DNA of 52,872 bases from Balamuthia mandrillaris (taxonomy: Eukaryota; Discosea; Longamoebia; Balamuthiidae), in the NCBI GenBank assembly GCA_031835245.1, contig JAVKOQ010000350.1, positions 1 to 52,872 on the forward strand, written 5' to 3'. Below, one piece after another: positions 22,076 to 33,500 of the stretch (within the stretch, counting starts at the first letter, position 1; each line of letters opens with the position of its first letter). The notes below the pieces were generated by a model, which did not search any database, was not told the origin of the DNA, and worked only from the letters and a program-made list of their open reading frames with translations. The position numbers and the translations under genes were made by a program.

Positions 22076-23305
22076 ATGAGGAGAATGGCAGGCATAGAAC
22101 GACGGTGCGCTTTCAGCGCAGGGAGAAGTTTGTTGATGGCTATTGTGGTGGTGATGGTTGTGGAAATATTGCATTCTATTTACTCTTCAAACTCGAACTG
22201 CAGCATGCAAGCTATAAACTCCAACTCAATGCAGCGGACCAATGACAACACACGCAGCAACCTTGAAAGCGAACTCGCGGTGAACCTAGTGACACAGCTG
22301 CAGATGGACTATGGTTCGCTGCCTCCGGCCGTACGCAAGGGAGGATGCCCAGCTGGAGTTGACCTTACCACACTAGCCATGAGCCGGACAAGCCCCATGA
22401 ACGCTGGATTAGAAGATCGAAAAAACTACGGAATGGGTGTTTGCAGCGGAACGCTTGGAATGGAAGGTTGGATGAACCCGGAGAACGCCTATTTCATTGC
22501 CAAGGTTTCTTGCTTGCAACACCAGCTTGGAATCTTTGGCAGCATAGGAGAGATAGGGGTGCATCATGGCCTGTTCTTCATAGCACTCGCTCACACTGCG
22601 CTGGAGGGAGAACCCCTGTTTGCGTGTGACGTCTTTGAGCAACAGAATCTAAACCCTGATGGCTCGGGGCTAGGAGACAAGGCAAAGTTCAACAAAAACC
22701 TGAGAATACACGGCATTGACCCTGAGTCAGTTCACATTTATGCATCATCAAGCCTGAGCTTGACGCCGCAGTACTTCCAGCAGCAACACTTACCTCGCTT
22801 CCGCCTGTTCTCGGTGGATGGTGCCCACACCGTCAACTTCACTTTCAGCGACCTTCACGTGGCTGCATGTTCACTGGTACAAGGCGGCATTGTCGCACTG
22901 GATGATTGGAACAACCTTGAATGGCTAGGGGTGAACGAAGGGGGACACCTCTTCCTGCACTTTGCCGAGCTGCACGGAATAGATTTGGTGCCGTTCTACT
23001 ATGGGTTTAACAAGCTCTTTCTGACCACTCGGAGCCACCATCAGCGATACCTCGACTTCGTAATGGCTGATCGCAACCTGAAAGCTAGGGTGTTTCCCTA
23101 TGAACGATCGAATCTAGCGGGCTGGGAGATTGCAATCGGTTATAGGCAGGAGAGCCTACAACCCATGTCAGATGATTGGATGCAGCACCTGCAGGACCCA
23201 GCATGCAGCGATGTGCACGCAAAAGCCCAAGCCAAACGAGACAAGCAGGCCCAAAAAGAGGAGCGCAGGCAAAAAAAAAGCCAACAAAGAGATATGCATG
23301 AATGA
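22076..23305 (+). CDS. Signal-anchored class I (type 24) methyltransferase-like protein
   Basis: Single exon, 409 aa. A hydrophobic segment at residues about 18-38 (SLLMAIVVVMVVEIL) after an Arg-rich start predicts a type II membrane anchor, with the rest in the secretory lumen; sequons such as NCS and NFT are consistent. The catalytic region has SAM-fold features: GSIGEIGVHHGLFFIALA (motif I), LFACDVFEQQ (acidic end of strand 2), FSVDGAHT and GGIVALDDWNN, as in methyltransferase type 24 proteins. The substrate cannot be told; lumenal members often modify sugars. The C-terminal tail is Lys/Gln-rich (AKAQAKRDKQAQKEERRQKK). No introns, unlike most neighbours. Confidence 0.8.
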   Translation: MRRMAGIERRCAFSAGRSLLMAIVVVMVVEILHSIYSSNSNCSMQAINSNSMQRTNDNTRSNLESELAVNLVTQLQMDYGSLPPAVRKGGCPAGVDLTTLAMSRTSPMNAGLEDRKNYGMGVCSGTLGMEGWMNPENAYFIAKVSCLQHQLGIFGSIGEIGVHHGLFFIALAHTALEGEPLFACDVFEQQNLNPDGSGLGDKAKFNKNLRIHGIDPESVHIYASSSLSLTPQYFQQQHLPRFRLFSVDGAHTVNFTFSDLHVAACSLVQGGIVALDDWNNLEWLGVNEGGHLFLHFAELHGIDLVPFYYGFNKLFLTTRSHHQRYLDFVMADRNLKARVFPYERSNLAGWEIAIGYRQESLQPMSDDWMQHLQDPACSDVHAKAQAKRDKQAQKEERRQKKSQQRDMHE

Positions 23306-23462
23306 GCGAATTTCACACTCCTCCTTAATTGTCGACATATTCTTTCAAAAGGAAAATTTTAAGGTAGTCCAGAACGAAGAAAGATCGAGTAGCAGCTCAA
23401 CTACTACCGCAAGGGAGAGGGAAGGAGAAACAAGTGTGGCCAGCTACCTCAGGGTCTCACGC

Positions 23463-25519
23463 ATGAGTTTTTCCTCTGAAGACACGGCCCCTCTCTTGGG
23501 CTCTCCGCCTGGGGGTTCCTTTGAGGCTGAGGACTTTGAAGCGCCCCCACCCTCTATGACAACTTCCCAGCGCGACTTTTCTTATGGAGAAGAAGAGTTC
23601 GAGCAGGAACCCCTCGGGGGGAACAATAAGCCAAGATTGACGCTCAGTGGGAGCGTCAACATGGCGAACCTCAGCACACCCCTCAGAAAGCCCTTCACCC
23701 CGCCGAGAGGCTCTGAGCTGGACCATAAACTCCGTTACTATGACAGCCTCATGAAGCACTCCAAGTCTAATAGCGGTGAATTAGGAGAGCCGAGCTTTGG
23801 CTTCTCCTATGAACTGCCACCTCACATTATCCCTTCTGAACTCTTCGTCTCTTCTCTCTCCGGACCGGCCGAGTAATGCTTTTCTCTCATTTCTCTTTCT
23901 CGTTCTCCCTCTTCACTCTTCGTCCTCTTTCATAGCGTTCTCTTTCACTTTCTCTTTTGCTGTGTTTCTCTTTCTCACTTTCTCTGTTTAAAGAAAGGGT
24001 AAATATCAAAGCAGCCTAACAACGATCTTTAGCATTTGGAACACAATGATGGGCTCTTCACTACTAGCCCTACCGTGGGGCTTCAGCGAGAGTGGCTTCT
24101 TGTTGGGGCTGCTCACCATCTTTGGCATTGGCTTCCTCTGCTTCTACAGCTGTTATCTCATTGTGAAGAACGGGCAGGGCTATGACGACTTTATAGACCT
24201 TGCCAAAAAGTATCTTGGGCGAGCAGGAACTGTTGTTGGCTTTACTTCCTCGGTTCTGGTCTTAGTTGGGGCTCTTATAGCATTTGACATTCTTATGTCT
24301 GATTCATTGTATGTTGTTTTCTCTTCCTCTCTTTTCTTTCCTTCTTGTTAGTCTGTCTGTTCGTTTTTGTTTCTGCTAACAAATCTATTGTGATTTCATA
24401 GATATGAAAACGTAAACAGCATTCGGTATTTCGCGACAAAGGCGGATAAGATTGGAGAAACAAAGGCATGGTCTCATTATATCGCTCCATTGTTTATTGC
24501 TGTGCCGATGTTCTGTTTGGGAAGTCTAAAGAGCTTCTCGCTTTTGGTGCGGTTAAACAGCGTGGGCATACTCTGTGTGTTATACATCATCACCTTTGTT
24601 GTGGTATCCTGTTTCGTGTATGACGGAATCGACATTCACGATGCTCCTCCTCTCGTAGAAACAAAGTACGTCCATTAATCCCCTTTTCTGCAATGTGAAA
24701 GAAGAGCGAAACGAAGAGTAGAAGAAGGAATACTAGAGACATGTGAGAACAATAATGCGCCATCGCTCACTTACATCTACTCCAGATTCTTCTATTTTAT
24801 GGGATTACTGATGGTCTCCTACTTTATCCATAACTGCATTCTTCCAATCCTCAAGAAAAACAATCCAAAAAACAACGTGCGGGACCTGGCAGCCGCCTTC
24901 GCCTTGGTGGGCTTCTCCTACGGCCTCATCGGCGGTCTGGCCTTCTATACCTACCATCGACGCAGCATTCCTCAAAACTTTCTCAACTTTGACATCTACT
25001 CTCAGTCCAACATCCCTGCCATGATTGCACGCTTTGCACTGCTTGTGCAGCTCGCCACCGTCTATCCTCTCATTCTCTGCATCGTTCGCATTCAGTTTTT
25101 TGGCACGGTGTTGAAGTCGCAGTGGCCTTCTATTTGGCACGTGCTGGGACTGAACTTTGTGCTAGTAAGCATCGGCACTTGGTTTGCCATTTTTTACCCT
25201 CACATCGGCACCGTGTTGCGGTACCTCTCTCTCTCTCTCTCTCACTCTCTCGCTTCTCTCTTGCTCTTTCTCGCTCCTCTCTCTTCCCTCTCTTTGTTTG
25301 TTGTTTGTTGTTTGTTGTTGATTAGTCCTCTCATCAAAATACCGGATTAACAGATTCGTGGGGGCTATATGTGGCTTTTTGTATGTGTTTGGTCTGCCCA
25401 ACCTCGTTCATATTCTTATTCTGCGGGAAGAAGGCAAGCTATCTGTCGTGCAGCTGATCATCCACAGCAGCATTATCCTGTTTGGCCTTGGCCTCCTTGC
25501 CGTTCAGTTCATTCCATGA
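23463..25519 (+). CDS. SLC38A9: SLC38A9-like lysosomal amino acid transporter/arginine sensor
   Basis: Five exons (23463-23872, 23994-24308, 24402-24665, 24786-25220, 25354-25519) total 530 codons, 529 aa (human 561). The membrane part begins TTIFSIWNTMMGSSLLALPW, the SLC38A9-specific form of TM1, and contains about 11 hydrophobic segments. The cytosolic N terminus keeps the pattern RYYDSLMKHS, then LPPHIIPS (residues about 91-124), the stretch that in human SLC38A9 (HYYSRL..PPDHVIPS) binds Rag GTPases-Ragulator. DTAPLL at residues 7-12 fits an acidic dileucine lysosomal sorting signal. Known role in animals: lysosomal arginine sensing and efflux of other amino acids, activating TORC1; inferred here from the conserved N terminus. 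Confidence 0.9.
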
Positions 25520-25576
25520 GCATGTTATACTCACCTTCTATAAAAATAATAATGAAAAAACGGGTGTCCTCTCAAG

Positions 25577-25602
25577 AGAGAGAGAGAGAAAGCAAGAGCA
25601 AC

Positions 25603-25634
<32 letters not shown>

Positions 25635-25667
25635 AGAGAGAGAGAAGAGAGAGAGAAGAGAGAGAGA

Positions 25668-25700
<33 letters not shown>

Positions 25701-25701
25701 A
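25577..25701 (+). repeat. (GA)n / GAGAA purine tract
   Basis: About 125 bp of GA units with AGAGAGAAG interruptions, between the SLC38A9-like stop and the TTC38 start. It opens all frames on both strands, which creates spurious long reading frames. Probably in the TTC38 promoter or 5'UTR. Confidence 0.95.
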
Positions 25702-25806
25702 GCGAAACCACAGTCGGGAGAGAGGGAAAGTCCACAGTCGACAAAAAATGAACCGAAGTTGCCAGCCAAAAAACACAAAGAGACAAAAGGCAAAGGGGGA
25801 GCAGGG

Positions 25807-27440
25807 ATGAAGGACAGGCAGGGCTTGCAAGTCACCACTGAGTCTGAAGAGGCTGTGCGAGCGGTCGACGAGTACGTCGTGCAAGTGCTGAGCTATGGTA
25901 ACTCATGGAACGTCATTGAAGGTCGGACCACACCAACCCAACCCCCTCCCTTTATCTTATTTTTTTTTTTCATGCTGCTGACTCGGCGTTCGAGCGTTTA
26001 GGAGCTGTGAAGGCAGACGAGCACTGTGTGTTGGCCATGGTTTTCATGGCTGACTACAAAGTTGCCATCGAGAGGCTGCCAGAGGCACTTGAGCATGTAG
26101 AGCAAGCAAAGAGAAGCGTAGCGGACGCAGCTTCCTCCTCCTCGGCTGAGCTCACTCCCAGAGAGAAGCTCTACGTTCAGGCCTATGACTGTTGGCTGCT
26201 TCAAGGAGACATGGCTGCTGCTTTGACCCATTTCAGTGAGGTGTGTACGCTGCTTGTTCCACATCCAGTGACAGATTATTTGACTCCTTTTTTCCCTTTC
26301 ATCTCAAAAAGATTGTGGAGCAGTATCCAGCTGATTTGTTTGCGCTGAAGAGAGGTCAGTTGCTGGCGTTTTGTTTGGGGGACGCTGACAAGATGTTGCA
26401 GCTGGCTGATCGGGTGAAAGGCGTCTGTAAAGAGCGTGATTACTTCTGGGGTATGTTGGGCTTTGCTTTGGAGCAGAACGGAAAACTGGAAGAGGTAAGT
26501 CTCGTTCTCGTTCTCGTTCTCGTTCTCGTTCTCGTTCTCGTTCTCGTTCTCGTTCTCGTTCTCGTTCTTCACATCACTGCTGATGACGCTAAAAAGGCAG
26601 AAGCAGCAGGACGTTTGGGAACTACCATCAATCGAAAGGACGCTTGGTCCCATCATGCTGTTGCCCACGTTTTATACGCCCAAGGTAGATTGGATGAAGG
26701 CATTGAATGGTAAATACCACCTTTATGCCTTTCTGATTTTTTTTGGGTGCTAACCTCTCTCAGGATGGAGAACTTTAGTGATTATTGGAAAAACTGCATG
26801 TCCTTTATGTACACCCATAACTGGTTCCATGTGGGCCTGTTTTACATCGATAAGGAAGACTTCGCCTCCGTAAACCGCATATACGACTGCTACGTGTGGC
26901 AGTTTCCGCCCTCTAAACAAGTACCTACGAAATCAGGTACATTAAGGCTGTTGATATTCTAGTCTATCTTTAGCTTACGTTTTTTCTGTTTTGCTTGTTC
27001 TTTCTTCTCTCGCTTCTTCTCTTTGTTTCTGCAGAACACAAAGGAATTTGCTTTCCGAAGCAAGATAAATCCAATTCTCAAGACCAACTTGGAGCTGCCG
27101 GTTTCCTCTGGAAATGGGAGATACGAAGCCAGAACAACAAACCCAACGCTTCATTTGATGAGCGATGGGAGGAACTAGTCCATTATTTCATGCAGAAGAT
27201 GCAGTCCTATTCAGACCCATTTTATGATTTGTTGGCGCTGTATGCTCTTGGAAGAACCGCTCGTTTATCAAAAGTATGCGCGCTCTCTCTCCTTCATCCT
27301 ACAGTTTTAACACAAGAAAACAGATGAAAGAAAAGCTTAATAAAATCAAAGACGCTGCTGCCGATTCGCCATCTTCAAGAAAAGTCGCACTTGAAGAGGT
27401 GTGGGTACCCATCGCGCAAGCCATTACAGGTATCTCCCGT

Positions 27441-27479
<39 letters not shown>

Positions 27480-27769
27480 CTCACAACAAAACCTGTTGGT
27501 TGTTGTTGAGTGCAGATTACTTCACCCAAAATGATGCCCAAAAGTGCTACCAAACGATGGAACCAGCGATGCCCAAGTTGAGCGTGATCGGTGGTTCCAA
27601 CGAACAGAGAGAAGTATTTCATGACTTTTTTTTGCGTTGTGCCGTTGAAGCCAAGGACTACAAAGGAGCGCTCGAAGTGCTAAACGAACGTTTAGCCGAG
27701 AGACCACGCGTGGTCTTCTTAGAAAGATTGCGATGGCACGCGAAGGACAAACTCAGCTCAACCAACTAA
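25807..27769 (+). CDS. TTC38: TTC38-family tetratricopeptide repeat protein
   Basis: Eight exons (25807-25921, 26002-26240, 26312-26494, 26597-26709, 26764-26936, 27035-27273, 27324-27429, 27516-27769) give 474 codons, 473 aa; human TTC38 is about 469 aa. Family landmarks in order: ALKRGQLLAFCLGDADKML, FGFALEQ-like helix (WGMLGFALEQNGKLEEAE), DAWSHHAVAHVLYAQGRLDE, FSDYWKNCMSFMYTHNWFH, and near the end KLSVIGGSNEQREVFHDFF. TTC38 homologues occur from bacteria to humans; the TPR array suggests protein binding but the role is not established. Intron 3 is almost entirely a CTCGTT hexanucleotide repeat. Confidence 0.93.
26500..26567 (+). repeat. (CTCGTT)n hexanucleotide array inside TTC38 intron 3
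   Basis: Eleven or so perfect CTCGTT units start directly after the donor GTAAGT and fill most of a 102-nt intron. The lack of drift indicates recent expansion. Confidence 0.97.
27442..27476 (+). repeat. (CT)n tract in the last intron of TTC38
   Basis: About 17 CT units just after the donor GTATCTCCC. Again the CT strand is the sense strand. Confidence 0.95.
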
Positions 27770-27912
27770 ATGAGATTGAGAAACTAAACAAGCAATGTAC
27801 AGCCAGCCACGGGAAGTTAAAAAAGAAGAACTATCTATTAACTATTTCCTCCCTTTTACTGAACCCAACTTCATCCTTTCGTTGAACGTCGTCACTAAAC
27901 GCACTCTTTGTT

Positions 27913-29499
27913 TTAAAAACTCTTCTTCAACTTGTAGGCATCCGAAGTATCTACAAGGGCAGGTGTAGGCATGTTCTTGGCCTCCCGTTCGATCTCTTCG
28001 AAGGACCAGCCCTTCTTCATGTTCTTGATGACACCCATGGCATAGCTGGGATGGATCTTGTACAACATCAACAGCATGCGCTTCTGGATATCTGGCTTGG
28101 CCCACTTGAGCGTCACGGCGATGTTGTAGCACGTATGCTCCCTATCCGTGTCGGACATGACCCTCAGGAACAGCTCTCTGGCAGGCTCCAGATCCTCGTC
28201 GGGGTTGCGCTCGTGCTTCTCGTACCGGCTCTTTCTGCTGATCATGCCGGTGGCCTTCATTGGCTTCCAATCGTACTTCTTGGGTTGGGGCTTGGGAGCA
28301 TCGGGTTTGCTGTTAGGATAGATAGCTGGTTCGTCGCCGCCGTTCTCGTCGGAGCGGAGCGTGCCATCGCGAGCGAAAGGACAGACCCCCTGGCCCATTC
28401 CTTTGCTCTGCGCAGCAAAGACTCTCAACGGGCAGTTGACGGGAATCTGGTGGAGGTTCACACCGAGACGATAGTATTGCGTGTCACGATAGAAGAACAT
28501 GCGGAACTGGAGAAGAGTGTCGGGAGAGGGCTCAATGCCTGGCACCAACGACCCTGGAGAGAAGGCCGCCTGCTCCACCTCGGCGTGGTAGTTGTCCGGA
28601 TTGCGATCCACGACCAGCCTGCCAAACTCCTTCAGAGGATAGTCCTTGTGAGACCAGACCTTGGTGACGTCGAAGGGATCGTATTTGTAGGACTCGGCCT
28701 CCTCGGCGGGCATGACTTGCACGTAGGCCGTCCAGGTGGCCTTCCCACCATTCTCGATGTGCTCATAGAGATCCCTTTTGGAAAAGTCGGGGTCCTCACC
28801 ACACATCCTCACGGCCTCATCCCAGCTGAAGTTCTTGATGCCCTGATCGCTGACGAAGTGGTACTTGACGTAGACCTCCCTGCCCTCATCGTTGACCCAC
28901 TTGAAGGTGTGACAGCCATAGCCGTGCATGAAACGGAAGCCATAGGGCGTGCCCCGATCGCTGAAGAACATGGTGCCGCAGTGCAGCGACTCTGGCACCA
29001 AGGACATAAAGTCAAACAGCGCGTCAAAGTTCAGCAAGAAGTTCTTGGGGTTGCGTTGCTGGCTGCGGATGACATCAGGCCCCAGGGCAGGATCCCTCAC
29101 GAAGAAGATGGGAAAGTTCAGCCCCACCAAATCGTAGTTACCCTCCTCCGTGTAGAACTTGACGGCAAAGCCGCGAGGATTCCTGGCGCTGTCCGGGAAC
29201 TCCCTGCCGTAGGTGACGGTGGAGAAGCGGATGAAAATGGGGGTACGCTTGCCAACCTCGCTGAGGAACTTGGCTTTGGTGAGGTGGGAGACGTCCTTGG
29301 TGACCTCGAAGTAGCCGTAGGCGCCGGCCCCGCAGGGATGCACCATGCGCTCGCAGATCTTGGAGCGGTTGAAGGTTTGCTGTTTTTCCATGAGGAAGAC
29401 GTCGGAGGCCAAGGGCATGCCGTTGACGTTGAGGCTGTGGGTCATGTCTGGGCAGGGTATGCCCACGCTGTTCGTCATCACTTTCTCTCCCCTCTCCAT
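27913..29499 (-). CDS. CAT: Heme catalase
   Basis: Single exon, 528 aa, the normal length of a small-subunit catalase. It breaks down hydrogen peroxide to water and oxygen. The active-site His block reads ERMVHPCGAGAYGYFEV, the distal Asn region DLVGLNFPIFFVRDP, and the proximal heme-ligand region RMFFYRDTQYYRLG with Tyr in the R-x3-Y pattern, followed by HQIPVNCP. RFSTVTYGREFPDSARNPRG is the conserved RFST segment. The C terminus KKSF is not a typical PTS1, so peroxisomal import by that route is not evident. In this G/C-rich gene a 551-codon antisense frame is open but is a shadow. Convergent with TTC38 (143 bp between stops). Confidence 0.98.
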   Translation of the reverse strand: MERGEKVMTNSVGIPCPDMTHSLNVNGMPLASDVFLMEKQQTFNRSKICERMVHPCGAGAYGYFEVTKDVSHLTKAKFLSEVGKRTPIFIRFSTVTYGREFPDSARNPRGFAVKFYTEEGNYDLVGLNFPIFFVRDPALGPDVIRSQQRNPKNFLLNFDALFDFMSLVPESLHCGTMFFSDRGTPYGFRFMHGYGCHTFKWVNDEGREVYVKYHFVSDQGIKNFSWDEAVRMCGEDPDFSKRDLYEHIENGGKATWTAYVQVMPAEEAESYKYDPFDVTKVWSHKDYPLKEFGRLVVDRNPDNYHAEVEQAAFSPGSLVPGIEPSPDTLLQFRMFFYRDTQYYRLGVNLHQIPVNCPLRVFAAQSKGMGQGVCPFARDGTLRSDENGGDEPAIYPNSKPDAPKPQPKKYDWKPMKATGMISRKSRYEKHERNPDEDLEPARELFLRVMSDTDREHTCYNIAVTLKWAKPDIQKRMLLMLYKIHPSYAMGVIKNMKKGWSFEEIEREAKNMPTPALVDTSDAYKLKKSF

Positions 29500-30527
29500 T
29501 TTTGTTTGTTAGTTTGTTTGTTTCTTTATGCTTGTTGTGTTGAGTATATTGGTTGCAGTAGTGGGTGTGATGCTTGTTCTTGCTCTTTTCGAAAGAACAA
29601 AGAAGAAGAAGACGACGACGACTATCTAAAAAACCACAAGACAGCGACAGAATATCATGTGGCTTTGCCACGGACTCACTCTGTATCATCAACCGATTTT
29701 CTGTAACTTTGCGCCCTTTCCACCTCCTTGCATGCCCCTGCAGCTCCACCGCCATTGGGCTCGCTCCACGTGATCCCGTTTGTATGAAAACACGGAAAGG
29801 AAAAACCCGACCGCACGAAATCCACCGAGCAACAACACCGACTACCCTAATGGTAGCAGAACTCCCGTTTGCCTGGGAAAGGTTACCGCAAGCATGTTTG
29901 ACAAAAGGACCCACTTGCCTTATTTCAGCAGGCCCTCACTCGCCTCCGTGGGGATTTCGCTGATTCTTTGGCGTTGCTGCTTGTTTTTGGTAAGCCAATC
30001 CTTTTTGTCGACAACGTTTCGCCCCAATCTGGCAACATGTTCAATAAATATCTTGAAAAATCGATACGGAGCAGAGACAAATGAAAGAAGGAGGAAAAAC
30101 CAACAGACAAAGAACAGAACGGAAGTGAACACCTCCCCTCCCCCTCCCTCTAAAAAACAGTGACATTGAGCCACGGTGGTTTTGGTTTTTACACATCGTA
30201 TGTTTTGTTTATCTATTTTTGGATTGCTCTGCTGTCGCTCTCAATATATTGCTCAATAGTTTGTTTGGGTTTTTGAAAACAGAAACAAAAACAAGAAAGG
30301 GCCGCTGTGCTCTCCCTCTGTGTGTTTGGGACCTTCTTTCTCCTTGGGAGAATAAAAAAGAGAGCGAGCGAGAAGGTTGCACAAGAGCGAAAAAAAAAAA
30401 GCGAACGGAGCTTGTGACACAATCATCGCCATTTTATTTTATTTATTTATTTATTTTTGAAGGTGCGTCGCTCTTTTTCGTGTTTTTTTTTAAAACGGTT
30501 CTGAGGCTAACCACAAAACAAAACGAT
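29500..30527. other. Divergent intergenic region between catalase and the C2-MUN-GRAM gene
   Basis: About 1 kb without a firm gene. It holds the catalase 5' side and the promoter of the large plus-strand gene. T-rich runs occur at 30437-30460. A candidate small plus-strand gene at 29894-30128 is listed separately. Confidence 0.5.
29894..30128 (+). CDS. Possible small single-pass membrane protein (two exons)
   Basis: An exon from ATG at 29894 to 29989 encodes MFDKRTHLPYFSRPS followed by a hydrophobic stretch SLASVGISLILWRCCLFL and ends at a strong GTAAGC donor. A second exon from 30072 to the stop at 30128 would add a basic 18-residue tail (QRQMKEGGKTNRQRTERK), giving 50 aa. The acceptor (ATACGGAG) has no pyrimidine tract, which is atypical for this genome, so the gene may have different downstream structure, or may not exist. 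Confidence 0.25.
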
Positions 30528-33500
30528 ATGAACAGCAGTGTTAACAACTTTGAAAGCCCAACGCTGAAGATGTTTAATCTGGCAGGTCAACTCAAAAGAC
30601 ATACGCCCGTCGGCAAATTGTCCAAGAAAAAGTCTGCTCTGCTCTGCTCTTTCTTTTCTTTGTGTTGTGATGACTAAACAGCGTTTCTTTTGTTGTGGTG
30701 GTGGGGTGGGCTTCTCTCATCGCTTATTTGATGATGCTACAGGTCACACAAAGCCTTTGAGAACTCCTCGCAATTCTTGGAAGCTGTCGGCGGAGAGAAA
30801 GGCAACAAACGGAGCCTACGCAAGCAAAAGAAAGAGCTAGCGAGACTTAAAAAGTTGGAGAAGAAGAAACAAAAGAAGGACGTGGCAGCCACTCGAAAGA
30901 AGCAAAAGAAGGAACGTGGCGGCGGCATAGCTCTTCTTCGCTCCAAAGGAAAGGGCTCTGATGGTGGAACGACGACAGGCACAGAGAGCGATGGAGCAAC
31001 GACGAGCGGAGGTGGAGCATCAAGCAGTCCTTTGAGCACAGAGAACGAGTTCACCAGCGCCGCTGAGTTTTCGCCTACGGACACGGAGGAGACAGAGAGC
31101 AGAGCGCTAGGTAGTGAGGAAGAAGACGTGGACGAAGAGATGGAAGAGTTTGAGGAGGATGATATGGGAGTTGTTGCTGCTCAAAGCAAAAACTATTATC
31201 CTGGAGCATCGGAAGACGTGGTTTGTCTTCTTTCTTTCGTTCTTTCGTTCTCGTTTTCGTTCCTTTCCTTCTCTTTTCTCTTCTGCACGTTACCATTTGT
31301 TTGGCGTTTCTCACATTACTTAACGTTTTTATATAGCTAAAAAAGGTGTTCGAGTACACTGCAAAATGTATATATTGTCCCATTCACTATGATGCGGACT
31401 ACGTAAACATGTTCATGAAAGACAGCTTCTCCCTCCTAAAAACCTCTTTAGACGTAGAACAAGCCAATCTCAAGGGAGAACAAAGCAGAGCTAAACGCAC
31501 TGGAAAGCTTATTCTTAGTGAACTGCTTCAACGGAAGCAAAGTTTAGGCAACCATCCTTTTTATCACAAGAACAGTTTCCAGGTGATTTCTCTCTCTCTC
31601 TCTCTCTCTCCTTGCTGTAGTTGTTGATTTGCTTACGTTGATTGTCTCAAACTACAATGAAAATAACCAGACCAAGGACGATTTTGAAGAGTGGAAGCAG
31701 AGAGAAGAGAAACGGTTGGATAGGTTGATTGCTCGATTGCAAACAGTGCCTCCATTTAGTGGTTATCTGAATGTTGAGGTGCTGGGCGCAAAGGATTTGG
31801 TGCTAAAGAAAGGTTAGTGCCTTATTTCTCTCTATTCTCTTACTGTTTCACTTATACCTTGCACAGAAACAACACAACCATGTGACCCTTATTGCGTGCT
31901 GACGCTTGGCAAAACGAGTTTTCAGACAAAAGTCATTCCAAAAACTAAGTTTCCACACTGGCGACAACAGTTCACATTGTAAGATTCGTCTCTGTATTCC
32001 CTCTTTCTTACTACTTCCTCCTTGTCTCACCTTCCTGTTTTGAACGCCAATCAATGCAGTCCACTCAGCAGCAACCAAGACCTGGAAGAGACATTAAGCA
32101 TACAAGTATATGAGAAAAAAATGTTTGGCAACGACTGTCTTGGTGTTGCGCATCTTCCTCTCTCCGAAACCCTAAAAGGTCACAAACAAGACGGCCTCAA
32201 ACAATGGTTCACACTTGAACCTCGCGAAAACCGTAAAGACAACGTTACTGGCTCCATCAACCTCTCTTTGCAATTACACTCTCGCGTGGGGCCTGAACCT
32301 TTACAACAAGATAGCAAAGGCGATACAAGAGATGGCATTGGCTATAGCGGAAGCTATGGCGGCAGCGGCATCGACCATCATAAACTCTATGAGGCGCTCT
32401 ATTATTATATGGTCCACGAAGACAGGACCAGAAGTGCCTTGAGCTCACTTGGCTCACTTGTGGTCACCTTAGAAGATGGTAGCAACGGTGGCAGTAGCAA
32501 CGGCAACGGCAACGGCAATGGCAATGGACAGGACAGCAGCACGTTTGCTTCGGAGGTAAAGGAACGAAGGGTGGCGCTTCAGAAAGAGAAACCTTCTGCT
32601 CACATTCAATGGCTATTGCGAGAGTATAGGGAACGCTATGGCATTGGCGATTACTTTGACAAGATCATGTGCGTTTTTTATGTCCGCTCTCTGTTGTCGA
32701 GCCCTGATTCACTTTGTTTTCCTCGCTTAAAATAGCACTTTGGAATTTCTGATTTCTCCGTTCAAGCTTACAACTCCTCGTTTGGATTATTTGCAAGAGA
32801 TACTGCTGGAACTTAAGATATTTCACGCAACAGAAGTATCCGGTGTGTCTGCCTCCGAAGTACGCCTTCCTTTTCTGTCTTTTGTTTACACTCACTTTAA
32901 TAACGTTATTACAAAACAAAAACAGCTAAAGCTAGAAGATAATGCAAAGAACGATCTGAAACGACGTTTGCTTGCCCTGCTTAACGACTACAATAGGGTC
33001 TTTGTGCCTCCTAAAACGAGCAAAGGCGCTCTCGGCACCGTCATCAGCCTTTTGGCGCTTCTAAGCGAGGAGCAAGTAGACATAAACCCTGTTTTGGAGG
33101 ATTGTGTGCAAACAGCCATAAGAAGGACTTATCGTCGGTTCAAATATCAAGCTCGTGGCTCTCCTTTGGAGCGTCAACTCTGCGTTGCATCTGGATTTGT
33201 GCCTGCTGCTATTGAAACAGACGCTGTGTATTTTGCAGACGAGTTTCCAAAGTACGTGTTGATGTTGTTTTTAAAGTTTATTTCTATGAGTTTTGTTGTT
33301 TTGTGTTGTAGGAAATTAATTAATTCTATGTCGTTTTCCTCTTCTTTTATAGAGAGCTGTCGTTGGTCAAGTTTTTGAGCGACGAATATTATAGATTAAT
33401 ATCGTCAGATGTAAATAACTATTATCAAGCACACGACAAGGTCTCTTCGTTCACGTTTTATCTTTATTTTGTGCTACGAGATCTCCATGAACTGCTCAAC

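Noticed and set aside
25369-26001. Plus-strand 210-codon frame over the GA tract
   Set aside because: Joins the last SLC38A9 exon in the wrong frame, the GA repeat and the start of TTC38; only the part from 25807 is coding.
26500-26567. Regular array resembling a CRISPR or telomeric repeat
   Set aside because: Units are contiguous 6-mers without spacers, inside a spliced intron of a eukaryotic gene.
28051-29706. 551-codon plus-strand open frame opposite catalase
   Set aside because: It is the antisense of a clear catalase gene; high G/C third positions keep the opposite frame open and it has no recognisable domain.
30219-30677. 152-codon plus-strand frame before the C2-MUN-GRAM gene
   Set aside because: Only the part from the Met at 30528 to the donor at 30631 is supported; the upstream part is T/A-rich 5'UTR-like sequence.
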